Assembly: GCA_025769875.1 (NCBI GenBank)
Contig: JAGFNK010000095.1
Location: 62,001-126,000, forward strand
Reading direction: 5' to 3'
Length of the DNA stretch: 64,000 nucleotides
DNA from: Russula earlei
Taxonomy: Eukaryota > Basidiomycota > Agaricomycetes > Russulales > Russulaceae
Shown in pieces: positions 1-12,043 of this stretch. Each line of letters begins with the position of its first letter. The first letter of the stretch is position 1. The notes beneath the pieces were generated by a model, which saw nothing but the letters and a program-made list of their open reading frames with translations, was not told where the DNA came from and made no database searches. The position numbers and the translations under genes were made by a program.

Positions 1-1962
1 AGAGGACAGCTGTAGGTCAAAGTCTGTGGAGGCGGGGGACCGATCATTTCCCTGAATTGGCTGGGCTTGTGCTCGTAAGAGAGTTTGCCACATAGGGATG
101 GCCGTGGTCTGCACCGATATTGTGATGAAGAGATCGTCGAAGAATAACAGGCCGGCACGCACCGTCAGATCGGCATCACCGTACTCGAGACAATTTCTGA
201 CCACCAAAACAAAGCAGGATGATATTGGGCACCAATGCATCAGAATCTCTTCCTGGGACAGACTCCGCGGCGAGGTGATCGTTGTCCCCACCATTTCCTT
301 GATTTGAAGCCTATCAGCATGAAGGAGAGATCCGTCAAAGAGGAACGGAGACAGCAGGGTATCAGCGGCCCAACTAGGTTGAATGTCAGCAGTGGTTTCA
401 ACTGCACGCATGAGGCATCGAAGTATACGGTACGCATCGCCTCGAATGTCTTGGTACTTGCTGGACAGCATGTCATGAATGATGTCGATCACACAACGGA
501 TGGACCATCTCTGGGCACCATTGTTCCGTAAGTCCGTGGAGGTCATTTCTAGCAGTGAGACGATCAAAGCTGCACCGAGGCCAGCGTGCAAAGCCTGCTT
601 AAGTACCAGAACGCAACGCTGGATGATGTCTATGTCCCCATTCGCAGCCGAACGTTGCATAAAAAGTTGGGTCATGGACCAGATGAAAGTGCGCCAAACG
701 TGTGGGTTGAGATCACGTCCCGGCTGATGTCTCAAAGCCTTCTGTGCGGTGTTCATGACGAGCTTGAGAGGCCCTTGATGCAAGAAAAGTGAAGGTCCGA
801 GAAGGACGGTAAAGCTTGCCACGATGGTCAACGCCCAAGGCGAATTCTTGCCCATACCGCCGAAATCCTTCGATGACACAACTGTATCAAGTAAGGGGGG
901 AAGCTTTCGTGATGATGTGGGATGGCGGGTGGTTTCTGGCGTGAGGAATGAATGGGTATGAGAACATATGGTTTCTACTGTACTCTCGCCGACGAGTGTC
1001 CGATACGTAATAAGCGTGTGGGAAAACGTCGCAAGGACAACGGCTGTGTGGTGGCGAAGCTCTGAGGAAGGGTGCATGACAAGTGGAAAGACAGAAGGGA
1101 GTAGACCAGCTAGAGGTGCTACAAAAATGTGTCGATGGAATGTTAATAAGTTAACAATACACTTAGAACCGCGAATCAGTACTGTAATCGACTGCAGAGA
1201 TTTTTCGACTCACGATAAGTGCGTCCACTACTATTACAGCAACGTAAGTATCTCTGACTGTGGCCTCGAGAATAAGCTCAAGGGATAAAATAAGGTCTTC
1301 TATGCGAGGAAGCAGAACATCTTTCGGGAGTCTTTGGGTCCGGATTATCCATGTCAAAAGTGTTGTGGTCTTGGATGCACTGGGGGATACAAGTCGTGGA
1401 TGAGAGATGATGAAGGTAACATCTCCCAGGAGAAGACCAAGGTCTTGCACTGGTTGAATCATGAGAACGTGGTTCCGTTCTAATAAAGGAGGCACGTACT
1501 TGTGAACACTGATGACAGGGCCGGAAGCCTAAATATCTCTGACAACAGACGAAGGGCGTAGTGACATAGAGTTGAAAAAGCTTCCGCATGATCCGTGTTG
1601 TACATCGCCAGCTCCCAGCTCACGGTTACCGCGGTGGTACCAGGGGACCGGGGAGATAGATTGCTGGATGGATGCCATGCCGAAATAGGCACAGCTCGCA
1701 GGATATCTCTTCGCAAGGCTGTTACGACATCTGCGTCTCTATCTCTGAGCAGTTCTAGAGCCGGAAAGGAGTCTGACATAACAGACAGGTGACGAGACGA
1801 TTGCCTGATTCTCATAGAAAGGGTGCGATAAGCTTCTGTGATGTCATGAAGCGAAAGATGACCAGAGGTGAGTGCTTGATGTGAACAAACAATGGTTTCA
1901 ATGGGCCCAAGGAGGTATTCGGGATTGTACAAAGGATTGTTATCGGTGAGAGAAATGGACAT
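1..1962 (-). CDS. rif1: Rif1-like N-terminal HEAT-repeat protein (partial, 3' end outside window)
   Basis: The gene starts at the ATG at 1962 and runs off the window. Exons are 1500-1962, 1214-1449 and 1-1161. The introns are 1450-1499 (50 nt, GTACGT) and 1162-1213 (52 nt, GTGAGT, branch TACTGATT). This gives 620 codons in frame to base 1. The product is almost all amphipathic helix, as in HEAT/ARM arrays. The stretch holding LLTWIIRTQRLP followed by FVAPLAGLLPSVFPLVMHPS, then VWRTFIWSMTQLF, resembles the order of conserved patches in the Rif1 N-terminal domain, where a lone W near 'TQ.LP' and a 'PLV.H' patch recur. Rif1 restrains telomerase, sets replication timing and recruits PP1. The PP1 motifs and C-terminus would lie outside the window. 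The family call rests on remembered pattern only; another HEAT protein is possible. The splice model is firmer than the name. Confidence 0.6.
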
Positions 1963-2180
1963 GGGCGAAAATAGTGTAGCGTTTAGTGAGGTTCTGAGTA
2001 CTAGTTTGACATCAGTAGGGGTTTGTGGTTCCGAACAATAGGACTGGGACTAACTGAGGATGCATACATGCGGGAATGCCAGATAGAAAATGAACGCGCA
2101 CATCACATGATCGTCCACCTTCTTGGAAAATGGGCCTGGTCCGAGCGCATGATAAGCCACGAAGATGTTATTACTTGTGT

Positions 2181-2282
2181 GGTCTTGTAGTGTAGTGGTT
2201 ATCACTCGGGATTTTGACAAGGACCAGTTTGGCTGGTATGATAGGATTTCCCGAAACCCAGGTTCGAACCCTGGCAAGACCT
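2181..2282 (+). tRNA. tRNA-Gln (anticodon TTG) with intron
   Basis: The acceptor stem GGTCTTG at 2181 pairs with CAAGACC ending at 2281, and 2282 is the discriminator base. The A box is TAGTGTAGTGG, and the B box GGTTCGAACCC sits in a T arm with stem CCAGG/CCTGG. The anticodon arm is TCGGGA-T-TTTGA, then an intron of about 25-30 bases just 3' of the anticodon, then TCCCGA. The anticodon TTG gives glutamine. A run of six T at 2296 follows as the Pol III stop. The exact intron ends are not fixed by eye. Confidence 0.88.
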
Positions 2283-2295
2283 GAATTCAACCTTG

Positions 2296-2301
2296 TTTTT
2301 T
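2296..2301 (+). terminator. Pol III T-run after tRNA-Gln
   Basis: Six consecutive T, 14 bases after the tRNA discriminator base. This is the usual position and form of an RNA polymerase III terminator. Confidence 0.7.
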
Positions 2302-2953
2302 ATATTTCGCTCCTACAAAGGATGACGCTTGTGCCCCGGAATATCGCGCAATGCAGAAAGTGGTGTTATCCTATTTGCGATGCAGACCGAGTTGGAACGT
2401 CGAACCGAGGGGGTTTGCAGGACTGTGATAGCCTTCCGAAAACCGGAATACCTATGCTATGATGAAGACCCAATTGTTGTGGTCTTTGCGTAATTGTACG
2501 GCAATCATTAGCAATCATTATTAAAGTAGACGACCGACAGTCGGGAATCACAGCATTGCGCTTGCCAAAATGGACCGCGATATTGGCATAGAGGCCGACG
2601 TAACAGCCCGAGAGCTCCCACTGCGCGTTCTTTGAAACAATTCTGAAACACACCCCTCGGTCTCCTGATTTTGAAAAAAGACACAATGCCGTACTCTGGT
2701 CCTGCTCAAGTTACGGGCCGGGACGAATGAATGGTCAGGTGCATCATCGCTTTTCTTTCATTTCATAATTGCTGTGCGAATAGAGGGGCTAAAGAGAATC
2801 TAGTACTACAATAAAACGTAGAGCGAAATATGGTCGATGCGAAATCGTACTAGTAGAAGTCTCATCAAAGCGTCCGTTACAGAACACAGTACAGGTTTTC
2901 AATCGTAATGTCCAGAGTACATACAGTCGTAGTCGCGTCAGGAAATCGTCTCG
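2302..2953. other. Intergenic, no gene supported
   Basis: The only sizeable frame here (2366-2686, minus) has no recognisable motif, no flanking splice signals and mixed codon use. I take this stretch as the 3' flank of the secreted-protein gene that follows. Confidence 0.6.
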
Positions 2954-3546
2954 TTAGGTGGTGATTTGGAATTGAGGGCTGATATTACCCGAACTGCCGA
3001 TGACTGCCAGCCCAATAAGCGTCAACAGTCGGACACAGAAGAGGTGCAGGATACGCACGAGCAACGATATAGTTGGTGTTTGGCTGGACATTCGGGACTT
3101 GGAAGGTGACTTGTCCATCATCCAAGAGAAAGCCATTTGCCAGGGGATGATCTGAACGAACATAGAGAGGTATATAAGCGGGTTGAAGACACGCATGTCG
3201 AGCCAGCCAACTGACCGACGTCTAAGTTCTCCCCTCCTTGCCCATCTGGCTCCAGATGCCCTAGGAGAAGAACCCCATTCGGGTTCGTGACGTCCGCTGG
3301 GCGTGTTGACATGTCCCTGCAAGACAAACGAGTGGTCACGTGTAGGAGCTGTTGAGGCACGCCCATTCGGACTTACCAGGTCGCCGTCACGTTCGTACCT
3401 ATCGTCCAAACGGTCGTCGAGTCTGGCTGGGTGATCGGCGGGGCCCACACGTCTCTTTCCCAGATGCGTAAGGGGATGGGAGTGGGAGCGGCAGATACGC
3501 CGAGGATCATAAAGAGGAGCGTAGCGGAGAAATTGGGGATCATCAT
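2954..3546 (-). CDS. Kre9/Knh1-like small secreted protein, copy 1
   Basis: There are four exons: 3377-3546, 3216-3316, 3059-3151 and 2954-3003. The introns are 60, 64 and 55 nt (donors GTAAGT, GTCAGT, GTGCGT). The product is 137 residues. It has a hydrophobic N-terminal signal (MMIPNFSATLLFMILG), then a single Kre9/Knh1-type beta-sandwich: a V..P......W..G....TW patch, a GVLLLG strand and a C-terminal SGNISPQFQI strand. This domain occurs in fungal cell-wall beta-1,6-glucan proteins and many GPI or secreted proteins. No Ser/Thr tail or GPI signal is seen, so it is probably soluble and secreted. Its exon layout and the patch VDHPLA.GF match the gene at 20032-20562, making the two paralogs. 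Start ATG 3546 is the first in frame. The molecular role is unknown. Confidence 0.85.
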
Positions 3547-5107
3547 GACAGAGGCGGCGCGACGTGAGGATAGCAGCTGATTATGAAGCAAGGTGTGGCG
3601 AAGGCAAAGGGGCGCAGCCCAAGGGAAAATTCACAACAAAGGGTGGGATGAGGACAGAGCGAAGGACGGTTAGCACCTCCTTAAATACGTGGCAGGGCAC
3701 AGCAAAAAGCAAGCGCCAATTACTCAATTGACCATGATGACTCAATTCCGATCGACCTCAATGGAGCTGCCCTCTCTCGGACTCGGCACAGACGGGTGGC
3801 GCTGGCGCTGACGCAGCTCGATGGGCCCGGTTGGTCCATCGCGCGGTCGAACTTGTTACCACCGCGCTGTGCCGCACCGCATCAATGAGATTCCGGATGT
3901 CGGGGGACTCCTGAACCCGCGACCGCCACACAACCGCCATACCAGGTCCAGATTCCCCTTGGCAAAGCTGGGCTGGCTCTGTGTCATTGCAGGGTCTCGT
4001 CAATCCTTGCCCTCGAACACCCTTAGCCCATCGGCTACACCGCTGCCAACACTTTCCCCCAACCTAGGCCCATGCGACCGCCGGCACTACGGAGAATTCA
4101 GAATCTCTGCCTCCAACTCCCCCCTTCCAAAGGAACCTCATGATGATAACCTGGAACCGCAGAAAAGCCCCGAAAGGGGCAATACGAGTCCTCCAGATAT
4201 ATCTCTGCAGTGAGGTGAGGCGGTCCATCTTGCATGGATGAGATGCAAACAAGTCATCCAAGACCACTCCCGCCCTGAGCGTGAGGTCCACACCAGGCGG
4301 TTCTGTGCCATCAACACGAGGCCTTCTAATGATGAAACCACTAATTACACGGGATAAAGGGGCCCTTAAGACGGTAAGGGGCACCTGGGAACAGGTCCTC
4401 CAGAACACCAAATAGATCTCCCAAACAACTGATCTTCAATAGGTTTAAGTCTTGTCCCTCTGAATACATACCCTGAGTTCTACACTGTCCCCACAGCCCG
4501 GGACGTGTGCAAGTGCATTTACCTCACGCCCGCAGCTACAGCACATCAGATAAGGGCAAATATTCCTACTATTTTGAGCAGTTTGCAAACCTTAGCTACT
4601 AAGAATAAAACGTTATCCAAGATTGGAAAAAAAAAAATGAGGGATTCCGGATGGGTCATTCTGCACAGCAGCAAACACTCAGCAAACCAGGCCAGCCCTT
4701 GTGGAGCTCGTGGAGACAGCAACATCACGCGGACGTCTGTAATCGGAAGGCCGTCCCGATTGACAGATCATCTGAACTCCGTCACCATCGTGTTCACAAC
4801 TGGCGACATTCAATTGAGCCAACAACTCAGTGTGACGGTACGGCTCATGGAACGCACGCTCGCCCAACAGGTTTTGGCTAGCTATGATTATGCAAGTAGT
4901 AGATATGGAATTGTCATTTACTTCTTCCTTGGATGAGGGGCGGGGACAAGGGGATGAGGCAGCTCGCTGTGAGTAAGGCGACATGGAGACAAGTTCTGCG
5001 ACTAAACGAGCAAAAGACGAGCGACTGAGAAGACGATGGGGATGCTAATGCGGATCAAACCAACAGATATCAAGGTGACAATGATACAAACAGAGATAGA
5101 AAAACGT
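3547..5107. other. Intergenic between Kre9-like copy 1 and bZIP gene
   Basis: Several frames of 60-140 codons overlap on both strands, but none joins through good splice sites into a protein I recognise. The low part (about 3550-3720) is probably the 5' region of the leftward secreted-protein gene. The part above about 4,600 is probably the 3' flank of the bZIP gene. A poly-A tract lies at 4627-4636. Confidence 0.55.
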
Positions 5108-7004
5108 TTAGTCCTTACTCACATTCAGCGCCTGCATGCTTTCTTCGAGCGCTGTTGTGCCACTACATCCTTTATGGCGGTCGTGGGTCTTTGCATTGTC
5201 AGGGAGTCAAAAGGGTCGGAGGAGAGGAATAGCACGCACCTTCACCTCCGGCTCAATGTCGACGACGCTTACAATCGCATTCCCTTCGAGAACACGTCGA
5301 GCCTTGTCGGCGTCCCAGGTTGGTGCACCAGCTTTGGAAGTTGGTTCATTCGATGGCGAGTGTGCAGTGAAGGCTTGACAGAATGCGCTACTCAAGCGCT
5401 GAAGGAGCGTGTGCGAGGCCAGGGTCGCAAGGACGGCCTCTTGTGGCGTGGGTATATCCTTCGAGGAAATGAATGGAGTCCAAGGGTCGAGTTCCGGTGA
5501 TGAAGATGGCGAAGGATAGGTAGACAGGTGCTTTCCGCTAAGAAGAGAATGTGGAAAGGATAAAGGATCATGCGGAGACATGAAGTTATTTGGCTGCTGA
5601 TGAGATTGCCGCGGTAAGTGTTGGGCAATACGGGTCCAGAATTGCATCCGATATCTACAAATCAGTCAGCGGAAAGCTTAATAAGAAGGGATAGCGCTCA
5701 CGGATCGAGCATCTTCATTGTGAATGAATTCGCTTCAGTATAGGAATCGAATGGTATTGGCTTGGGAAGAGTTCCAAAGGCATTGTTGGATAAGCCAGAC
5801 TTGCCAGCATTGAGTAAAGGATTAATGTTCTCCTGGAGCATAAGACTATGTTCGCGCGCCCCGGCCAGCGGTTTAACGCTAGCGAGTGGTTGTGCAAAGT
5901 TCTCGGGAATGAGTGTCGTGTGGACGGGTGTGACGCCACCGAAGGAGGTACTTCCGCCCCAAAACGCTTTGACTGCTGGACCGGAAAGCCGAGGAGACGA
6001 TGGGAGATCCTTTTGTGTGTTCGGGGTGACAAGAGAGGAGCCCGTGGTAGGGCGAGTAACCTGGCTGGAGGGTATGGGACCGGGTGGAAGGAGTGCCGGG
6101 GAGTCGGCCCGGCCTGCGCAAGCCAAGAGAGCTTTCTTGAGGGCACTGATTTCCTGCTTCAACGCTGCGTTCTCCGACTGACTGGAACCGAGCTCGGTGC
6201 GGATGGCATCAATGAGGCGATCGCGTTCTGCAATATCCCCTTCGAGCGTCGTTATATACTCTGGGTATCGTTCCGTCAGTGTTGGTGGTCACAAGGGATG
6301 ATCATCTCACCCTTGCGACGCACTCGGAAGTTACGAGCGCTGATTTTGTTGCGAAGTTGACGCTTTTCTTTGCTGGACATTTTCTTGTATTCTTCAGGGG
6401 AAGGACGCCAATCATCGCTGTCTTCCCTTGGGTCGCCTGTATCCCTCACGACTGCTGATATCGTTGTCTTCTTCTGAACACCCCCAGACTGGACAGTACC
6501 CTTCCGGGACTTGCCTTTGCCACCGACCTTGACTGGTGAGGGTGTGACAGCGTCCTCTTCCCCATCCTCGTCCTCGTGTCCGTTCTCCGCTATATCCTTC
6601 GCTTCACCAAAGTCAGGCGCTTCTGGTGGCACTGAGCTTGACATGAGCTGCGGATCGATGGCGAAGGAAGGGGAAAGAACGCTTCCTGTGTTCGCATTTC
6701 CAGAGTCGGGGCTGTCCGTCGGAAGGGCGAGGAAATCCCAAGGAACGCCGGGGACATGTGGGAGTGCGGATTGGTCGGTCTTAACAAAGTCATCCTCGAG
6801 AGAAAAGTTGAACCAGTCGGAAGGATTTGGTTCGGATACGATAGGTAGAGGGGAGAAGAGTGGGGTGGACAGAGAAGGAGAGGGCTCACGAGACCCGGAG
6901 GTGGTGGAGCTTTGAGTGGTGAACAAGTCCATGTTCACAAAGTCGGAAAGATCGGTGGGGTTGAGGGTGAGGGGGGACTGATGGAGGGTGTTTCCCACCA
7001 GCAT
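5108..7004 (-). CDS. bZIP transcription factor
   Basis: Exons 6311-7004, 5702-6260, 5240-5654 and 5108-5188 encode 582 residues. The introns are 50, 47 and 51 nt (GTGAGA, GTGAGC, GTGCGT). The basic region lies at about residues 212-232 and shows the NKISARNFRVRRK signature (N-x7-R). The first intron splits the last basic residue from the heptad leucine zipper (YITTLEGDIAERDRLID, then TELGSSQSENAALKQEI). An acidic stretch (EDEDGEEDAV) and Ser/Pro-rich flanks precede the bZIP. The C-terminus carries a conserved-looking VLEGNAIVSVVDIEPEVK patch, then LEESMQAL. It should bind DNA as a dimer in the nucleus; targets cannot be read from sequence. The last exon is the least certain: a GTGAGT inside its end could be another donor. 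Start ATG 7004 is chosen as the first in frame. Confidence 0.9.
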
Positions 7005-8533
7005 GATGGAAAGGGAATCGGAGTGCGTTGTCGTTGCGGGGGCGGGAATGAACCGATGGCAGACGGGGTGAGAAAGATGACTTTAGGAAGGCCATGGTTT
7101 CCCTCCCTCTTACATAACCTCCATAGCCGCCTTGACTCGTCACTCGGTCGGACATTCCTTCTCCTTCCGAGCCCTTCTCTCCTTCATCCCCGGAGTGTCC
7201 TTCGAGTTGTTATGCACTTCGTAATTCCAATCCCGAGTGTCTACGCGAGCGGTAAGATCGATAAACTTCAGCAACGTGTTTGCCGCCTCCTCACCTGCAG
7301 GCGCACACTTCTGCAATGACACACTGTCTTGCCTCCTGGCTGCCGAGATGAATTTACCTCTCTGCTAGTCCACCCTCGACACATCCTGATCATCCGCTCG
7401 ATACCTCGATCAACGAAAAGCCCGTCCGTAGTTGATGCGAAGCAATTTTTCGTTACGGCACTTTTGGATTGGGTTGGAGATCACCGAAACTAACACGTTC
7501 GTTGCACCATTTTGATCTCGAGATGCAATGCTCGACATGCTTACGTCCCCTCCGGTGTTCGCTTGCCCCAACCGTGCTCTCTCAAAGCTATATCTTGATT
7601 GATGTGTAACAGGTAGACTTGGAGATGATCCGCTGTCAACTCGCAATTCCATTGTACCTTGTTATTTCATTCCTCTTGTGGCTATGTCTGATCAGTATGA
7701 TTTCGTGATCTGCCGACGTAACGAACGCTGGCGCTGTCTGACAGATAAAATGTACCTAGTTGGTCGCTTTTTCTTGGGTGTATACAACTCAGCCGAATAT
7801 AATGAATATCTTCGCTCCCAACCATTTCCACAACGCACCCCTGTTCACACTTCCCTTTCGGGGAACAAATCATGTCTTTTTGTGGAATAAAGGCGCCTAT
7901 CACTGCTATGAGACCTCGCCTTTCCGTAGCCATCATCCTGTCATTCACAGTACGTGGGATGGCCTCGGGGATACACCAGAGTACAAAATTAAGCATTGCC
8001 TCATCTTCTGTATGACGTCTGTTCAGTCCCAGCAGTCTCTTTTTGAGACTGAGGGACGGTGCTGTCTCAGTTCACCTGGATGTGCTTGCGTTTGCTTCCC
8101 TGGTTGACGAAGCGTTATCCTTGTCCCAAGTCACTTGCCCTATTGCGAGCACGGAAGTTATCGGGATATTCATATTCCACAGCCCGAGCGCGGTTTCGTC
8201 TAATTGGACATTGTGCCGTGTATTCACTATCTCAATACCATCCAGCGCTGCGAAATGATCGACAGCGCATGTTCACCTCTTGCCGATCTGTGACTCCTGT
8301 ATAGTGTTGTCGTAACTGGTTATGCGTGCAGGACAGAACGACTCAGGCTGCATGCATGCCATCATACTGCGCGTCATGATAAATCGCGTGCATGGACGAG
8401 GCAAGCCGACACCATCATGGCATGATCACCGAAAGCGGTGCTCGGGAGGCGCGCGTTGTTTCTTCCTGTAACATGTGAGGCGGTGATCCGTGCAACAACT
8501 CTTCTCTTGTCCTCCTCTCGCCCGACTAGCCCA
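7005..8533. other. Divergent intergenic region (bZIP / NACHT gene)
   Basis: This is the shared upstream region of a leftward bZIP gene and a rightward NACHT-ankyrin gene. Frames such as 7682-7996 (minus) and 7760-8107 (plus) overlap each other, lack motifs and lack splice partners. I see no gene. Long 5' leaders or an upstream ORF of the bZIP gene are possible. Confidence 0.5.
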
Positions 8534-11500
8534 ATGGCCCAGACTCCCCCAGCAATTTCTTCTTCCTGTAACTTCCAGTCCGTTTTTTATGCCGCCTTGG
8601 AAGTATACGAGAAAGCTACAAACAATAACCTTCGCACGCACCCCATCGCCACGAAATTGCAATCCTGCGACTCCCCTGCTGCTGTTTTATCCGTGCTTCA
8701 AGACCTTGTCCAACAGTTTGACCAAACTCGTAGTAGTGATGACAGGCTGAGAAGATGGCTCGATCCGACTGTGAACGTGCTTTATGCACTTTCCGCCACA
8801 CTGGGCGAGGGTGTCGGCCTGGTAAATCTCACTATGATCTCAAAGAAGAAGTCTTCACCCTGATCGTGATATTCAGTTGTTCTCACCTGCAAAAGTTATC
8901 TTTGCTGGTATAGGCGTCCTTCTTTTGGTGAGTATCCAATTTGATTTTCTCCTTCCCGATCATGGTGACACAGGCCTGCTCCAGACGGCTAAGGATGTTA
9001 GTGCGAGCCAAGATGTGCTCATCAATCTCTTCACTCGCCTCGAGGCTTTTTTCAGGAGGCTCCAGTCTTATACAGAAGTACCACCGACGCTTATGATGAT
9101 GGACATTATTGTGAAGATCATGGCTGAGGTGCTCCACATTCTTGCCATTACGACAACGGAGATCAAACCGGGACGAGGGAGTGAGCTAGTTTCCACCGAT
9201 TTGTCACCCTTGGCTTATGTGTCTACAGGAAAATACTTAAGGAAGTTCCTTGGAAAGAACGATGTGGAGGATGCATTACAGAAACTGGATACACTGACTC
9301 AGGAGGAGGCGAGGATGGCAATAGCGGAAATCTTGAAGGTCACGCACATGATGGATGACAAGATACGGATGGTTATTGACGGTGCGAAATTTGTCTATCC
9401 CCCCCCTACTTACTATCCTGAATGATAAATATGACATAGTAATCACCCGACAAACAACAAGCGAAGCAGATGAAGAGAAACGTCCGTCATCTGACGTCTC
9501 CTTTAATTTCTCAAAGCTCACCCATCCTCGTAGTCAAACAGTTGCGATTGGATCTTCGACGATGGCTCTCTCCACCAGACCCCTCATCAAATCATAACAT
9601 TGCCCGTAGTCTCCATCACAACAACACCGCAAGTTGGTTCTTCAAAAACAACATGTTCAACAAGTGGAAGTCGACTGGTTCTCTCTTGTGGGTACACGGG
9701 AAACGTACGTTCTTGTAACACTTTTACGCTCCGTACCTTACGGACTGATGCCATCTCGTAGCGGGATCAGGCAAGAGTATATTGTGGTTTGTAAATTTTC
9801 CACTGTTCGTCCGTGAATCGGCTGAATTTGGACCAGCTCCAGCATAATTGAGAATATCATGGCGCTACACGATGCAGGATCAGCGTCACTGGCTTATTTT
9901 TATTGCGACTTCCGTGATGAAGACAAGCGTGGCCGACGCGGCCTCCTTCTTTCCATTATTTCCCAACTCTCCGCCCACTCAAAGCTTTGTTGTGGAATAC
10001 TCTCTCGGCTCTGTTCGACACACGACGGCGGTGAACGAAAGCCCAGCGATCACTCTTTGAGACAGTGCCTCGACGAGATGCTCTCGCTCCCAGGTCAAGG
10101 TCCAATCTATCTCGTCATAGATGCCCTCGATGAGTGTCAGAACAACTCTGGGATGCCAACTGATCGAGAACAAGTCCTTGATCTCGTCGAGGGTCTGATT
10201 GGCCTGGGCCCCCGAAACTTACATATATGTGTCACAAGTCGACCCGAGATTGACATCCAAACCAAAATTGAGCCCTTGACATCTCTCCGTGTGTCTCTCC
10301 ATAATCAAGGTGGACAAAGGAAAGATATCGTGGACTACATCAGTTCTGTTGTTTATTCGGATGCAAAGATGCGGCGATGGCGCGAACTGGATAAGAAGCT
10401 CGTCATCTCGACACTCTCCTATAAGGCGGATGGCATGTGAGGGTGTCACTCTCCATTGTCTCGATCACATCCCACATTCCCACATAGGTTTCGATGGGTT
10501 TATTGTCAACTGGAAAGGCTACGGCACTGTCTTCCACCAGGCGTGCGGCGTATTCTGGAGCAATTACCTGAATCACTGGACGAGACATACGAACGCGTAT
10601 TAAGGGACATCAACAAAGCGAATCGAGAACACGCACGTCGGCTCCTGCAATGTCTCACTGTCGCGATTCGGCCATTACACGTTGAAGAGCTTGCGGAGAT
10701 CCTTACAATTGACTTCGATGCGGCGCAGGACGGAAGGATTCCGAGATCGAATGCAGACTGGCGATGGACTGATCAACATCAAGCCGTACTGTCCACTTGT
10801 TCCAGTCTGATTGCAATTGTCAATCACCGAGGCTCTGAGGTGGTGCAATTCTCTCACTTTTCGGTCAAGGAGTTCTTAATTTCGGATCGCCTGGCTCGTT
10901 CAAGTGAAGACGTTTCATGCTATAGTATTGTTCTCAAGGATGCACACACTGTCCTCGCTCAAGCCTGTCTGGGCGTCCTACTCTCCCTGGACGATTCATT
11001 CAACAAAATTAAAGCGTACAGAAATCCTCTTGTTCGATATGCGGCAGAACATTGGGTCGACCATGCCCGAGTCCAGGACGTGCTATCATGTATACGGGAT
11101 ACCATAGACTACTTTTTTGATGCGGACAAACCACACTGGGCGGCATGGCTTCCGGGTACAAACCATAGACGGATATTGGAAATTGGTCACGCCTCGGATG
11201 GTAGATGATGCGTCCCCCCTATACTATTCTGCACTCTGCGGATTCTATGACCTGGCAGAACGCCTTGTTCGCAAGCATCCAGAGTATATAGACAGTAGGG
11301 GTGGTCAGTTGGTGACACCATTGGTGGCAGCATTACACAGCAAACATTTCAAGGTCGCGGAGTTACTGTATCAACATCGCCCAGACGTCATCGATACTAG
11401 TAGGGAGGCTCCGCTGCTGCTCGTAGCATGTGTAGATGGACGTCTGGATATCGTGCAGTGGCTGCTCAATCATGGCGCTGATGTGGATGTCCGGACAAAA

Positions 11501-12043
11501 ACCCTGAGGACCCCGCTGTATCAGGCAATCGTTAACGGACACCCCGAAACAGTTCAGGTGCTCCTGAAGCACGGCGCTAACGTCAATGCAAGGGATCACT
11601 GGGGACAAGCTCCATTGCACATAGCAGCATGTCCTTTGAAGCACCGTAATCAACTTGATATTATGCGGTCATTATTTTCCTATGGCGCAGATGCAAATGC
11701 ACAAGACAACATGGGCCGTACCCCACTGCACACTTCAGCATGGCCGGGGATCATGAATTACTTCGCGGATGGTTACATCGCGGATGGGCAGACAATGAAA
11801 AATGTGGACCTGTGTCTCAGGGATGATTACGGTGGGGGGACAATCGAAGGCGCGCGCCTTTTGCTCGAGCATGGTGCGGATATAGATGCCCAGGACAACG
11901 ATGGCAAGACCCCGTTACAAATATCGTCGGCGAAGCCAAATTGGTTTAATTACGAGAAGATGAAGACCTTTTTGTCACAATACAGTGCCAACGGAAGAGG
12001 CCACCTATCTCCGTTACCCGGACATAACATCACAGGTGCTTAA
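8534..12043 (+). CDS. NLR-like receptor: Goodbye-type N-terminus, NACHT NTPase, ankyrin repeats
   Basis: Ten exons encode 1010 residues: 8534-8821, 8877-8927, 8985-9180, 9229-9381, 9440-9481, 9534-9704, 9762-9786, 9837-10436, 10488-11155 and 11205-12043. All nine introns are 48-58 nt and every phase agrees. The N-terminal about 230 residues are helical and resemble the fungal STAND 'Goodbye' domain (FQSVFYAALEVYEKATNN; AKDVSASQDVLINLF). The Walker A motif GKPGSGKS at about 299-306 is split by introns. Walker B LVIDALDEC lies at about 400, followed by a sensor-like ICVTSRPE and a helical QLPESLDETYERVL winged-helix region. From about residue 735 come five to six ankyrin repeats (HGADVDVRTKTLRTPLYQAI; HGANVNARDHWGQAPLH), one of them loosened. 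Fungal STAND proteins act in non-self recognition and programmed cell death, presumably oligomerising when the repeats sense a ligand. No frame break is needed. The 49-nt intron at 11156-11204 could alternatively hide a one-base shift. Confidence 0.92.

Noticed and set aside
1445..1500. Frameshift in the Rif1-like gene near 1495
   Set aside because: A 50-nt GTACGT...CAG intron explains the change of frame exactly.
3821..4213. 130-codon plus-strand frame 5' of the first Kre9-like gene
   Set aside because: Overlaps equally long minus frames, no motif, no splice partner.
11141..11210. One-base frameshift in the NACHT-ankyrin gene
   Set aside because: A 49-nt intron (GTACAA...GTAG, 11156-11204) joins the two frames in phase and matches the other introns in size.
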